Part shown: positions 37,919-53,300 of the stretch, piece by piece | How the letters are laid out: each line of letters opens with the position of its first letter | How positions within the stretch are numbered: position 1 is the stretch's first letter | Assembly (NCBI GenBank): GCA_903813345.2 | Contig: CAIIXF020000001.1 | Location: 9,957,598 to 10,021,597 of the forward strand | DNA length: 64,000 bases | Reading direction: 5' to 3' | From: Owenia fusiformis | Lineage: Eukaryota; Annelida; Polychaeta; Sabellida; Oweniidae | Notes under the pieces: model-generated | The model's database searches: none | What the model saw: the letters and a program-made list of their open reading frames with translations, nothing else | Told to the model about the DNA's origin: nothing | Translations under genes and position numbers: made by a program

Positions 37919-40900
37919 AAAAAGCTGATAAGTGGCAGGAAAGTACTTTTAATCTTGACTTCATAGCTCATCTGCAAGATGGAATCTAGCATATCTGAAA
38001 GCTATATTCTTGTCATAAAACTCTCAAATACTATATTGAGAGAAAAATTGATGAAATTGGTCATTTTTATTTCTCAATTCCCTTAAGAAAGATGTCAAAT
38101 AGATGATTTAGAAATATGCCTTTGAAAATTGGTGTAGTGTATTAAGTTTTTGCTTGAAAAGACAGATACACTTACTGATGGCTTCAATATACCTCTCTTG
38201 AAATAAGTTCATTGGGATAAAAATAAATCGTTACATTTTGGTCAGATATTGGAGAAAATCTGAGAGAAGTTTGAGGTTTCTATAACAACCAATGACATAA
38301 AACCTCAAAATACAACAAAAAATAATTTGAAATTGACATACAAGAAAATGTTTTTATTTCATCTGATATCCTTACAATAAAGCCAAGGTATAAAACCTTG
38401 TTTAGCAAACAACAATACTCAGGTTGTGGTTACAGTTGACCTAGAAATGTACAAAAGCTAAATATTTGAAAATTATTTGGCAGAATTTTAATGAGTTTTA
38501 AAATTGTTGATCAAAAATGTGATTGAACCTACTTAATATGACTATATAAGATTTATATATTACACAAAAAGCATTCTTTCTTCAATCCTTTCATCTATTC
38601 ATTACATCAGTCATTTTATGTCATTCTTTCTTATTTTGGATGCAAACACAGACTATTGGTACTACTACAAAACAGGGCAATTTTGAAATACAAAATCTAA
38701 TCCGATCTTAGTAGTAGTTAGCCGTTTTTTTAAAAGCAACAATCCTTGCAGAATTTGCATTTAAAAATGCCTGTTTCATGAATATGATAAATATTTGATA
38801 TGTCATATGCAGAACATGAAAGGCATGAAGCTGCCTTAATGCTGGCCAAATATAAAGGCAAGATCATGTTTCATCAAAACTTATTTATATAATGTACAAA
38901 CTAAATGTATAAACGATATACTTATAAACAAATTTACAAAAATATAAATTCTGGAGTGACATAGAGTACCTGCTAAAGAAAACTGTAAGAAAAAGTCCTT
39001 GTTTTCTATTGTTTGAGAATGTCTGACTAGTAGATCCTATTTCTGACAAAACATACCGACTTTGATCAAGTCTAGTGATGTCACAAAAATGTAAGCTCTA
39101 TTTTGCTGCTATTAATCTTAAAATAATCCGATAATTAGAGTAAATCTTAAGACATTTATATTAGGTGTAGAAGCAGTTATCTCGTCTTGGGATTATCACT
39201 ATGGTAATTTATTGGAAATACGAGTAAACACATGATATTGAACATGCAACTTTCTCCAAACTAGACATCCAGGAATGTGTACTCTTAACAAACTTTATAT
39301 ACCGGTATGTGAACTAAAAATGATATAAGTCAAGAGTAATTAAATACTATGTTTAGCATTATTTCATATTTGGAGATGGATTGGGCGACAGGCTTTTTTA
39401 ATTTTTTGTTTGATCTCAAAATATTAGCTTTGTACAATAAAACACATATTTCTGTCAAAACAGATAGAAATATGCAATTTAGTAAAGCTGCAACTCATTT
39501 TGGTGTACTTTTAAAATAGATAGGAAGAAAATGCTAAACAAATCATCTAAATACCCTTGCCTTATATAATAATATAATATAATGTTATATAGTAAGGTTA
39601 CAAAACGAGTTATCAAAGTAATAAATCTTGGCCTATATTTGGCTGTAAACAGAAAAAGCTGCTCTTTGAGTTTATAAAATATTTGGCAAATACGAAAGTG
39701 AGATCCTTGAGAATTCAATTGTGACTTCTCTGTGTTTGAACCATTTTTAAAAAAGACGAGATCCAGAATGAGAAATGTTAAGTTTGCATTGGACAGCTTT
39801 GTCATAACTCATAATATGCATAGAAATAATGTATTAAAATTCAACACAAAAACCAATCCAAATTGAAAATCTAACCAAATGGCCTATGTTCTATAGTGGT
39901 ATTTACATACATATATAAACATTGATATACAGGGCTACAAAATGCCCAAGAATGTTGGTTTATACTCTATGTTTAGCATGCGCGTTTTGTACAATTGGTT
40001 TTACATGGAATCACTGTTTATATGAAATCCTGCAAAGACCTATAAAACATTTCCAACCAGACATACCAATATTTCCTTCTAGAAATACCCAGGAAATATC
40101 CCTCTATTTATCCATCATACCTCTTTGCAAGATTTTCTCAAACACAAATATATAATTTCTAAATGTCACAAATATTATAAAACAGATGTTTACTGGACAA
40201 AGTCATACATGTACAAACCATATTTGAACACATTTACAAATTCTGTGAATCCCTTTGAGGGAGAGATCTTCGATTCTTCAAACTTGTCATGTGTATTAGT
40301 TCACCAAATCACTTGTCCCACAGGGGTCAGTTTTTGAAACCGTCGCAACTTACAATTTGGTCACAAAGTTATATTAAAGTAAACAATAGTATTCCAAATA
40401 AAGTAAATTATGATTGTACTAAAAACGGACCCCAAGGTAGTTGGTTAAAAAGGTTTTACTTTGTATTCAATTCAATTTTTGTTGTGCACTCGAGGGAGCT
40501 TATGTCAACTTTATACCCAGACGGATTACAGTAGACAGAATTAAATTCCCATTGTGGCAAATATCAAATAGTGTTCTACAAATTGAAGGAAAATAATGAA
40601 TTAAATTAAACGCACATCTAGAAATGTTACAAATGAGTGTATGTATACATTACTATCACTAATGAGTTCAATTGTATTTTGTATGTTTTAAGACAAGTGA
40701 TTTGGTTATTATGTAGATGAGTTCACCCTGAATGCCATGTTTCACAGGCATCAGTATCCCACTGTCTTCATTTGGAATATGTAAACACAGACAGGCATTC
40801 TCACGACAATAACTGGGAAACGGCACACAGAAGTCCACATTCATAATACTATATATTCGGCTAGATGTTCACGCCACCAATTGGCTACGATCTGATGCAT

Positions 40901-41314
40901 CCAGGGGGTGTGATCCACATGTTAATATGTATGCACCTATGTGTATGTCATGCATTCTTCCATAAAACATTCTAATATAGTTTCTTTTGATCCAGGTCAG
41001 TTCCATAGTTTTAACAGTTCCTTCATTCATGAGCTCTTGTAAATAAATGTTCTCACCACACCACAGCACGATATTCACATTTTTTAAGAAACAGCTAAAA
41101 CTATACAGTATTAAAACTGCAAAAAATTAGCAACTGTAATCATATATTCATGAACACAATTTATCTCAGCCTCTCCAAAAATGTCAATTCGTCCTCTGGA
41201 CCTCTGCTTATGACCATCCTAATGTGTGTGGTGGTACATGTATTTTATACAATAGTCTAGGTTTGTGACGTGCCATATCAAGTAGCACCTCAGGGGATAG
41301 GTTGGGGTACCAGT
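37919..41314. other. Probable stathmin 3' UTR and downstream sequence
   Basis: No coding exon recognised on either strand. It lies 3' of the stathmin stop codon (minus strand), so part is probably its 3' UTR. On the minus strand AATAAA occurs at 38352-38357 among other places; the real poly(A) site cannot be chosen. Confidence 0.45.
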
Positions 41315-44300
41315 CTAGTTTGTCTCCATGGGAGCGGGTACAGTTCCCTTCCTGGATTTGACCTCCATCACATGGCGCTCCTGAAAACAGTCATACATTC
41401 TTAGTAACACACTAAATATGAACTTTTATACATGTAGAACATAAGACAAAAGTCGTTAATGATGAAAACAAATAAGTGATAATGTTTTATTCCATAGAAT
41501 GCTGCTTATTCTACCAAAGATAAACATGATAAAACAAGATTAAGTATATCAAGTCTGCCAGATTCAGCTATATTAATAATTATAAAATAACACGAATTGG
41601 TGAGTTTAGTCTTCGTTATAATACTGCCATTAGCAGTGCGATAGAAGATGCAGTCTTTTAATTAATTATTATAAACTGATGAATCACTGATTAGACCGAT
41701 TAATTGTATTTGTAGAGTAATTTATCGTTACACCTGTCTCACCATCCCACTCTTCCTCAAACATGAACGTAATCTGGTTGGGAAATAGATAGTGCCTGGA
41801 GGGAGGGGTGGCAGATCTTTGATGCAATTTATTCGCATTATTAATGAGATGTATGAATCATATGCAATTTTATAGACACTGTGGTTATCTATTCAGACAG
41901 TAAGATGCAACAGAGATAAAAATTCAATGAGACAACAATTGGATGCACAGGAATGATATCTATCTAACATATGCTGTAATGTTAATTTGCTTTGGATCTG
42001 ATCTTAAAAGTCCATACTTATAGCTGTGAAATACAAGCTGAAGCTATTGATCTGGATGATCAATAGGAACAGTGTGTCATTCCAATAGTCATATTATGTT
42101 AACGACACATGCCTCTCTTTACTAAAGAGTAGAAATCCTGATTGCCTTCGCTTTTAGCTTTCTCGCAATATTGTCACTTTTATGTGTTTTATGGTAGGTT
42201 CTTTCACAGTAAAGGGAAGAGCAATGCTAAATGATTATCATAAAAAATTGCAGTGAAGACAGAGGGGTGAGAATTTATTGATTACAGCTACAAGAGACAA
42301 GACCTTCAGCATGTTTTATTCATTCTTTGAACACTACAAAAACATATTTAACACTGTGATTCACTGTTTAAGAAAATGTCAAATAACGACTGGGTTATCT
42401 ATATTTCTATTATAGGATTTGATCCTATGTTTTCAGATTGATGTACTTGAGGGTGTTTTGAATACAATTTGATTTTGAGTATTTGATATTTTTGAAACAC
42501 TACACCTTCTCTGCTTCATAATTTCATTTTATATCATAGAAATAACACTGAGATAACTGCTCATTGTACCTGATATGACAGAATGTTAAAAGCTTTCTAC
42601 CATAAATTTGGCATAAAAAGAACCTTCCTTTCTACATAATGGTAAATCATGATAGAGATAGTTATGAAACAGAAATATAATTATAGGTCTTGTGAGACGC
42701 ATAACTATATAGACAGACTATTTTCCGAAGCTCTATCTCTGCAGATGCTCGGAAACAATGTAGTTTAAAAAGATATCACAGTTTGGAAAGTATCAATGAA
42801 TCAGAATATTTTTTAATGAATACTCTGACCCTTATCAAGTCACTACATTCTTCAAGTACTTTTTTAGTATTTTTTCTGAAAGCGCCACTAAATAATTCAA
42901 TGCATTACTCATACTGTATTATGTAGCTGACATCTGTAGGAATCCCTTGCATATTGTTTTGAATGAAGAATCATACTTAAATATTCAAGACATTGTCTTC
43001 GCTAAAGATCCATCCATTTGGAATTCCTATTTCTATTTACACAGTGCCACAAATAAAATCAAATGCCATATACACAATATGCGGGCTATCATTATCTCAT
43101 TAATCGTAATAATTTATTATTTCAGATAAGAGTAAAGGTGATTCTTGTGGGATGTGTCACTTATAATTTACCTGCAATTTTCCTCTTATTCAACATTTTC
43201 CATTAATCAGATCAAATTGAAATAATGAAGCTGCGGCATGACATAATATGATAATGAATGATATTCTTTCATATTCAGTCAATATCCATAGCATTGTCTG
43301 CCTGAAGTTCAATACAAGAGGTATGAATCACATGCCAGCCTGATATTCCAGACATTTATGCATTACGTGAATTCCTAGACGAAAATGTTCACAAATGTAA
43401 AAATAAATATGGGATGAATGCCAATTTACATGTACTTAATACTCAACATGAAATATTGTGCATACTAAAACTTATCATTTTTTTTAATTATAGTATATTA
43501 GTAAATTCATTTTGATTTTTATAGCAGTGTAGGGATTGCTATTTTGCCTGTTTGTAGGGAAATCTTTTGGAAGAGTTATCCATAAGTTATTTTTAGGAGA
43601 CAGTTCTCCTGCAATTCAGTCTTATCACTCTGCATAATAATCCCCAGAGGCAAGACAGAAGCCGAAGGGGATTATCACAAAAATAAATTTCACCCATTAT
43701 AAACTGATTCTCAGAATTTTTTTCAATTCACATTATACAAATATTAGTACACATTATCTTCTTAACGGGTGAGCTTACTTACAGAGGTAGATAGTAGAAA
43801 TTATGCACCTCCAAAGTCAACTGAATCTGTATCAAGTAAGAGTATTTAGATACTAATATAAGTGTTATTTGACAGATTTGGGATTTATGAATTCGACATG
43901 TTCTAAATTTTTCAGATGTTTCAATTTCATCTCAATTGTAGAATTTCAATATACTTGTGTTCTACAAATGCTCAAGCTCTTTCTGATTACTATAGACACA
44001 GCATTTGAAAATGTTAACAGTAGGAACATGACAGTAAATTGCGAATTCTGATCTTTACATCTTGATGCAATCCCCATGGCAATTAATATAATACAATGAG
44101 CTTGCTTTATTACACAACAGTAAAAGACTAGGCTGAAGATCGGGAAGCAATACGGAATATTCCATCAGCATAATGTCCAACCTGACCCATCAATTTTATC
44201 CAATTCATGTTAGGACTATGAATGTGAAAATAATTGCTGTATATATTATCCTGCATACAAATCCCATCATTAAAACCAGATGAGATACATCGTGGGTATT

Positions 44301-47300
44301 GTTTGTAATAAGTGTAAGTCGAGCATGTTTTATAGCAATTGACAAAGTGCCGGAGTTCATTTATCATCTATATAATTTGTGCTACATTGGGTAGTTCTAA
44401 TGTACCATTTAACAGAGTCTGAGATAAAAGATAAAGGGTGACTGGGGCAAGGTGACATGTTATTTATGTAACAGTTGCTAAGTAATACCAAATGCACACA
44501 GAACCTTTGGACATTTTATGCCTGAATAGCATCCTTGATTGAAAACGGTTTGTTGCATTATCGATTTTATAAAGCTTTGAATAATCTTGTAGTAAAGCTT
44601 TGAATAATCTTGTAGTAAAGCTTTGAATAAGCTTGTAGTAAAGCTTTGAATAATCTTGTAGACTGAACTCTAAATAAGTTAGCGTATCAGATGTTTGAAA
44701 CTATCAAGTAGATAATGAAACATTACCATGGCCGTCACTCAAGAACTTGGGTTTTAAATACTAGGGCTCTCGCTAGGCTTTGAGACTGTGGCGCAGCACC
44801 ACAGTCTATTAAGCTACCACTACACCCTCTTGACTAACCATGATTGTTTCCACGTCTAAACTTGACTGAATACACAATAATAGCAAGTGAAAAGGATAAA
44901 ATATTACATAGATATGATTTATCAAGATTGAACGGTAATGCTGAAGATGTTTCCACAAGACCCTAAATATTTCCTGGTGAGAGCCCTGATACTGTTACTG
45001 AAAATGAGTACACGTGGCATATAAATTACAATGAACTGTCTATGACATTTACAGGATAAATATCATAACGAATATTGATTGGCAAAAAACTAATAGAACT
45101 ATGTTAAAGTACAAACGTATCATGAAAATAGATTCATGTAGAAAAAAGAGCAAATTTTCATTCTGGAGCCATGTCTAATATGATCATCAAAGCATATAAT
45201 ACAGATTCACTCAGACAAATTAATCCCAACCTACAAGCAATATACTTCAAAACTAATCGTGTAGAGAACACAGACTCAATTTAATAGTCGGTTTGATGTG
45301 TTGAATCATCAAACTCATATTTCAACTGATAAAGTCCTGTTTGAGGAATATGAAAACCATACAAAAAATATTGAAATGTGAAATTGTCTAACCTCACAAT
45401 CTGGATTTGATTATGACATATAGAACAAAAGTTCATGCTAACTTACCTTAATATGCTTGTGAAAATATGTAAAAACTGCATTTACACCCTGGTTTTGTTT
45501 AAATTAAACAACACATATGGTATACATGTACCAGTACTATAAAGCTTCAGTCACATTTGCTCTATGACGGGTGTACGGCGGGCGTAACTTAACAAAAAGC
45601 GATATAGAAAATCTACATCGTACTGCTTATCACTATATTTTATGCTGCATATTTCTCTCAATTTTTAGAAGTTACAGCCGCCATACGGTTGCCGTAGATC
45701 AAATGTGACTGAGACATTACCTAACAAAGAAAATCTATGTACAGGTGTTGATGTTATAACTTACATGTTCTTTGAGTCTTTCCATCATAGCCTTGAGTTG
45801 TTCTTCCTTATTCTTAAGTGTAGTTTCCATGTCTCTGATGATCTTTTCTTCAGTGGCCTTGCTGAAGGCATCACTCTTAGCCTTGGCATCTTCAATATGT
45901 TTGGCCTATAGGATACACACATGGACATCAAAAATAAAAGAAAATAACTTAAAATTGGATTTAAGGTGCTGAGCAATTTTTGACATAATTTAAATGAAGA
46001 AAATGTAGTATCGCTTCGTTAATGAGGTGAAGCATATGATGAAAGGAGGGAACATCAAAAGTTTCTGTTGAAGATATCTTTAAAAAATTTAACGAACTAA
46101 TCCCAAAATAGCCCCCGAAGGGTGCTATAAAAAGACATTTTGCAATTTCGCTTAATATACAGAACAGGCACATTTTGAATCTCTGTCAAAAATTACACAC
46201 ACTTAAATCCCATGGAAGATGAAATGATCATGCACCAAAACAAAACAAAAATGAATGTTGGATTAAAATATAAACTGAATTATATACGACAATTACATAA
46301 TGTCATGCATTATAATAATTATAATTAATATTTAAATAAAATGTTATAGTCGGCGACGTAATAAGACATACATGTAGTAATAATGATATTCAGCAAATCT
46401 GTTGCTAAGTTGGAGTAAGTATGCTAAACCATTAATGATATACTACTTTCCGCAAAATAATGAGAGTTCCGCAAACTATTAGAGAATGGCTTGAGAGAAA
46501 TGAAAGGAAATAATGATGCTTTAGAAGTTGAATAATTTGCAATTCCCAAGTAACCCAAGAATCATTTTTCAATTATTGAGGCAGGATTTGATTTTAGAAC
46601 ATGATAGAGAATACGACAACGGACAGTACTAACTGGGAACTTCATTGAATTATGTTGCTATAATTCAATTTAATTGTTGTCAAATCAGTCAATAATGCTC
46701 AAATGGTCAACAATACTGAAATGCTCAAACAATGCTGTAAATGAATTGCCACAATATTCAAAAGTTTTTATAAAATCGGAACATGTTACATGTATATGAT
46801 ATTATAATGGTTCTCAATAATAAAAGTGGATACAAAGAGTAGAATACTACACAATAAATTGATGTATTATACTGATTTATTTTAAAATGGCTCTTAAACG
46901 CACAAGTTAATCGATGACTAGGTCTTAAATTGTACATTTCACAGATGTTTTACTTTCAGTTTGGTAATTTAGAAGCAATTTGTCTTCGAAGAAGGTTCTC
47001 AGTTTATCTTGATGCAATTAATTACAAGATACAGAGTAGCATGTTGCAATTGGCACACTTCTGCTGTAAAGACACAGAGTGGCTATTACAAAATTATAGT
47101 GGAATTCTACATTTTGTACGAAGTGAATATGTATCCTTCGTGTTATCAGCAAACCAAAAACATACAGTTCATGAATTCTTAATGTTGCATTCAAAACTTT
47201 CCATTTGGAACGAGTGTATCATTATCATTTTTAACATTTCTTGAATGGAATGCCTCAAGTGATTTATTCAAAAATAAGCAATGGTTACTCATGACCTTTT

Positions 47301-50300
47301 AGCATATGGTACCACTCTTGTATTAGCTCAAGATAGTAACTCAATCCTTCCACAATTAGCACATGGTGCCCCAGTCCCATTTAAGCCACATACAAGATTG
47401 ACCATGATGACCACTCAAATCAATTTTATACAATAAAGAAGTACACAATTCATTTTGAATTTGATCTTGGTGAAACTGGTAGTTGTGTTCCAGACTGCAT
47501 TCGGCACTTACATGTTCGCGGAGTCTTTCCACCATACCCTGGATCTGTTGGCATCTGTTTGCTTCAGCCGCCTTTAGTTTCTGGTCAATCTGATCCTCGA
47601 GCAGCTTCCTGTATCGCTCCACAGCTGCCTGGACTTCCTTTACACGTTGGTTCTACGATGAATCAGGGCACAAGTTACAACACAGAAAATGCATGCAACG
47701 TCGTAAAATTCATGAGATCATCTTAACGAATGACGAAAGGACAAAACATAATTCATCAACAGTTTTTAGCACAAACCCTTTTGCTAATGGGTTGTAGTGA
47801 AGTCACAATTAAGCAACCACTTCTACATATATCCAGTATTATCCCTAAGGAGGAACTAAATGTAAAAATAATATTCGCATGTTCTTTACCCAGTGGATTT
47901 CAGAGCCATTATGCTAAACTAAATGTCACAATAGAAAATAAGATCTCACAGGACTACCTCATTAGAACTCTATATCACGACCATAACATCAAATAAACAT
48001 CAAACTTTGACCGTGCAACAATTGCTCATGGACATGGCAATGTTCAAATCAAAGCAACATTAAAATGATCCCACAACACGCAATTATAAAATAAACTTTA
48101 TGGAGACATCAAAAATGATTGAGTTTAAATTACTAAATAAAATATTTTATACAGAATAATTGCATGCAAAGGCAATAAAACTGATCAAGCTACTAATAAG
48201 AAAAAAAAAATAATACTAAGAACTGGTATACAAAATAATTCTGTATAAATACCTCTATGCTGGATTTATTACATTCAGGGACCTATATTTGAACTTACTT
48301 TGTGTGAATAATCAGATTTACCTTATTATATCCCAGAGCAGTAATCCATAAACTGTCCTTAAGCTAAATACTTTAATCTACTTACTGAATCAGGACCTCA
48401 ATACACAGTACTGTTGATCCAGTGCTTTCATTTTCTACATACTAGCAAATTCATATAAATTAAACACAATACTGTACTCTTGGTAATTTTCGTGTGCTAC
48501 TATATTTAGCGCTTTTCGCGAGTTTTGAAAACTCGCGAAATATAATAGCCGCGAAATTCAAAAAGTTCTAATTTGCGAAATATAATAGTCGTGAAATTCT
48601 TGGGAATTTATTTCACTCAATGTTGATGATAGTTTCATCAAGTATTGGGCGATAAAAGGTTGGAAGGTTACTGTATTCTTACATTTGAATTCTGGAAGAT
48701 CATAACTGAATGGACATTCTCACAAAATTGCTCAAGATGAAGGGCAATCATGGCTGATATTGAAGTGGAAAGCGTGGTATAGCATGACAAACTAGGGATG
48801 TCACGGAACAAAAATATTTCAGGACGGGAATTATCCATTTTGGGATGGGACATTCGGGACGGGACGGGACATTACCAATAAAATAGTTAAGAAGTTTAAA
48901 ACAGTTTAAAACAAATTTTTGTAAAAATTGAAACACCTTTAATCGTAGATGTTTTTTAAATGTCATAGTATATCATCCCTGAGCTCAAGAGACCTTAAAG
49001 CACTTCTGAGGCTGTGGTGATTACAGTTTTATATTGGTCAGCTGGGGCTAATGCTTCTTAATTAAACTCACAATATGAGCCTCAAGGTAGTCTCGCTGAT
49101 GAAATTAAGCAAGATAACAATACAGAACAGTACATGTCAATGATGCATGTTTTGCTTCAATGGCCTGTGTAATGGCTATAGATCAACAGCACAAGTAGTT
49201 CTTTTCCAACCATTGTAAAACTCCATCCTTTCTGGGTGATATCATAATGGCACAAATGTATGCTAATTATACCTCACAAATCAAATTCCACACATTTGCA
49301 TAAAATGCATACTTACCAAGCAATAACAACGCAGCCTTTGTGCTAGATGTCAAATCCTTGGAAGCAATTTGTGATTTACATGCAGTTTAAAGAGAAATTA
49401 GTCATAACTTACATGTTCATTCATTTTTTTCTGGAGGTTGGAAATCTGTGTTTCTCGCTTTTCTTCCATAGATGATAGACGTTTCACCATTTTTTCTTCA
49501 GAAGCTTTTTGGAACTCAGCTTCTTGCTCTAGCTTCTTTCTTAGGACTTCATCAGCTTTTTGTTTACTTTCTTGAAGTGCCTTCTGGCGCTGAGCCTCCA
49601 ATTGCTAAAATTACAATATCATCCATGTGAAGGATTTTACATTCAATTCATAATGTATGATTGCAAGACTATTTTTACAACAAATATATGAAATATCTGT
49701 ATTAGGTTGTCACATTGGACAAACAAGGCATTAACATGCAAAATGTCACCACCTGCTATTTATTACAGATCCCGAACTACTAACACTTGGATGCTAACCT
49801 CACAAAAATTGGACACTATAACAATAGGTCAACGCTTCTGATGGTGACATAAAAATGAGGACAAGATATGTGTCTACCATATCTGTCAAATTTAGCTTTA
49901 GTGAACTGTATTACATATACATGTACAGTATAATTAAATAAAAATTCAGGTTGTTAAATATCACAAGCATGCCCCTCACCAATTTCCTCTCCTCAGCCTC
50001 AGCATGTTTCCTCTCTATTTCTTCCTTGGTGATACCTGGCTTCTCTTTGGGGGGTGAGATAGGCCTGGGAGTATTCTCCGCAGAGGCTGGCTTCAGGATG
50101 ACTTCATAGGACAAACCTCCAGTAGTTTCACGTGGACTTTCTGCAATAATTATTCACATTTCTTCACATCTTATTTTGGTTATAATTTATTGAATTATTC
50201 TCATAGACTCGAATTAGTGCTGGTTAATAAAGCAATGTTAATAATTCTTAATCTACTTCAACTGTAAATTCTACCTAACTTTTAAATACCTAGACCATCT

Positions 50301-53300
50301 ATTTTATTATTAGGACATGAGGTTAAAACATAAGAGGAAGAACAGAGATAAGATGCTTATGTATAATGTGCGGTAATAATAATATATGGTAAATATTGAT
50401 ATTAATATCAACCAAACATTTATAACATGAAAACACTGGCAAAGCTGAAAATAAATCAAAAATACTAGACTGTGTAAAAATGAAGATAATCATCTCAAAG
50501 TAATCAAACACAAGGATGAATATTACAAAGCATAACATAAGATCTCTGACTAGACAGGATATATTCCTATTGAATATTGTGAGTCATACACTGTGCAGAC
50601 AGACAACTGAAAAGTGATCTGATTATACATTATAAGTAAGTAAGCCATGCACTTGAATGTAAATCACCTCTAGTAAGAACAACCTCTATCCCATGAGGGT
50701 ACATCAAATAAAGTTAGAATAGAATTTCTTCATAGTTCATTCAATAAGTTAAGGAAAAGTGTAACAGCACTAAGGTCCTGAAATTTTAATGATGTTGATT
50801 TTCTGTTTTTTACTGCACAGAGCTATTCCTTACCAAACATAATGAAACCAAGAACAGTTAGAATTCGCAGATTTAATTCAATTTCAGACCATATTTGGAA
50901 ATATTGACATATGTGAAGTGGAAATATGAAAATTAAACAGAATTTATTCACATACTTATTATATACCCTTTAAAAAGATGGAGTTGCTCTCAATTCGTTC
51001 TTCAAAATGTTATTTTTATTAAAATAACGCCCATTTAGATACTTGAGTACATGGGTCATATCCAAAGAACACAAAATAATACATTCTGAATAATATAGCA
51101 GAATTTACCCATATTAATATAAGAGTTAGTTTCCATCAAGAGAAGGCCATCCCAAAAAGCTGCCATTTTATGATCTCCTAGGTTCTTAAAACATATTATG
51201 GAATAATTTCTTTCCTTGTGAAGTTGAGATGAAATCAGGAAAAAATAAACTAACACAGCAGATTCTTGATGGGAAGGCAGCAAATAAAACATGAGAGGAG
51301 AAGACGCGCTTGCAATACTAGAATTCACAATCCAAAAACATATATATGAAACACACATGTACAAAACCTACGGAAAACCTCCTGAGTTTTGTTGAAACCT
51401 CGTGGAGTTTTGGTAAGTTATTGATTGGGTACAGACCCGCATGTCTATTGAGATTTAGGGAAGAATTGCAAGGGTGTAAGTTACAATGATTAATGATTAC
51501 AGTTAAAGGATTGATGACTGACAGTGGAGGAATTATCAAGATATCCTATAGATTAAAATCAGTCTCTGAAGCAAACATGCCATGCGAAAAGCTTGCAAAT
51601 GAAAAAATACATATAACAGGACTCGGAACTGAACTTATGAACATATTGGTGAACCGACCATGTGTAACATTATGTAACAACATGACAGCTACTAATGCAG
51701 CCAGGCATGGTGAACTAATATCACATGGAGCATTGGTGATGTAAAACATAATAGGGTCGATGCCAAGCATAATGATGGTGATATTTCACTGTAAAAGAAC
51801 ACGGAAGTCAGCCTTGCCTAGAATTCTTATACCTTTCCAGACGATAACGGCATCAAAGAGTTGTAGTTGGGGGTGTATCTTGTCAGGCAGCTGTTTGGTA
51901 GGGCCTCTCAGACAGAGGTACACACTCAGCCAATTGCAAACTATGCACAAAATACAAGTGCTATGACAACCAACTGTTTGTAGAAAATGAACTTAAGAGA
52001 ACCATTTCAGTGTCTATTTATATGACCGTTCATCAGGCATGTATAAAATCTCTGCCCTCGTCTTCTTACTCTCTACATGTACTTCCAACAGAAGGGATAA
52101 CAGGGATTTCATACATGACCACTTAACTAAGAATCATTGTTCTCGATCATGTTATAATCAGTAGTCTTGCACCAAGCCGCTTTACTACGCTCTTACTCCT
52201 TTTTTCGGACACAATGTTTAAACAGATACCGGGGAGGCATGAGGGCTTAGTACAAGACTATTTGATCTAAAACATTCGTCCTTTCATTAATGTATGTTAT
52301 ACTTTTTTTGTGGATCATGTCAGGGAATACATACTAACAGCTTTAGAAAAACAAGTGAAAGGTTAATTAGATACAGATCATTAATTCAACGTGTTCTTTT
52401 TTCCACTTTATCTGATTTAACTTGTTTGTCTATAGTCTCATAGCTCTTAATAAAATGAAACATCGTACATTTGGCCATGTAAGACTGATATATATTACTG
52501 AAAAAGCTCATTTGCACGATGCGATCTGAACTCAGTTTGCGATACATCAAGTACATTGTATGTTATTCTCATTAGGTGTCATGCAAGGAAAAACACATTT
52601 CTTGACCAATTAACAATCTTTTCTGAAAGAGTGGGAATCAGAGAGGAAATTGATTGGGAAGTAGCTGTGATTCATTGTAATTATGGAGAAAATAACTTTA
52701 AAGTAGCGGTCACACTAGCTTACGTATGGGCTTACAGTTCGCCACTGTATGAATAATTTTGGGCATTAATTTTTGAATTAATTGATCAATGTGGTGACAT
52801 ATTGTTATGGTCTCCGTTTTTTTCCTACGGCGGTTGGTGGTTGGTGGTTGGAGGTTGGAGGTTGGCGTCCGGCGTCTGTAACAATTTCTTACAACTTCCT
52901 GAACTTAACAAATACTGTTTAGACTGACTTCAATTTTTTTCTAAATCATCTACATGTTCTCAGAAGTTCAAATCTGACTTTAGATTTGACATTTGACCTT
53001 CAATGACCTTCTCAAGGTCAAAAAGGTCTTTTTTCAACTTGCTTCACATTGACTAAATGTTTTTTCAAAATCATCTACATGTTCTCAGAAATTCAAATCT
53101 GACTTTAGATTTGACTTTAGATTTGACATTTGACCTTCAAATCTGACTTTAGATTTGACATTTGACCTTCAATGACCTTCTCAAGGTCAAAAAAGGTCAA
53201 AAAGGTCTGTTTTCAACTTGCTTCAAATTGACTAAATTTTTTTTTCAAAATCATCTACGTGTTCTCAGAAATTCAAATCTGACTTAAGATTTGACATTTG

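Larger units (their letters stand above)
41381..45764. other. Last stathmin intron
   Basis: About 4.4 kb with no recognised exon on either strand. At 44570-44662 there are four tandem copies of a 23-bp unit (aaagctttgaataatcttg plus tagt). A small MITE lies at 45548-45711. Confidence 0.6.

Noticed and set aside
37689-37964. Minus-strand frame with three copies of FYVTTKSGDILLWSP
   Set aside because: Product of the three 48-bp terminal modules of the HINE-like element.
51493-51770. Open frames on both strands in a stathmin intron
   Set aside because: Mutually antisense, no domain, no splice evidence; likely chance.
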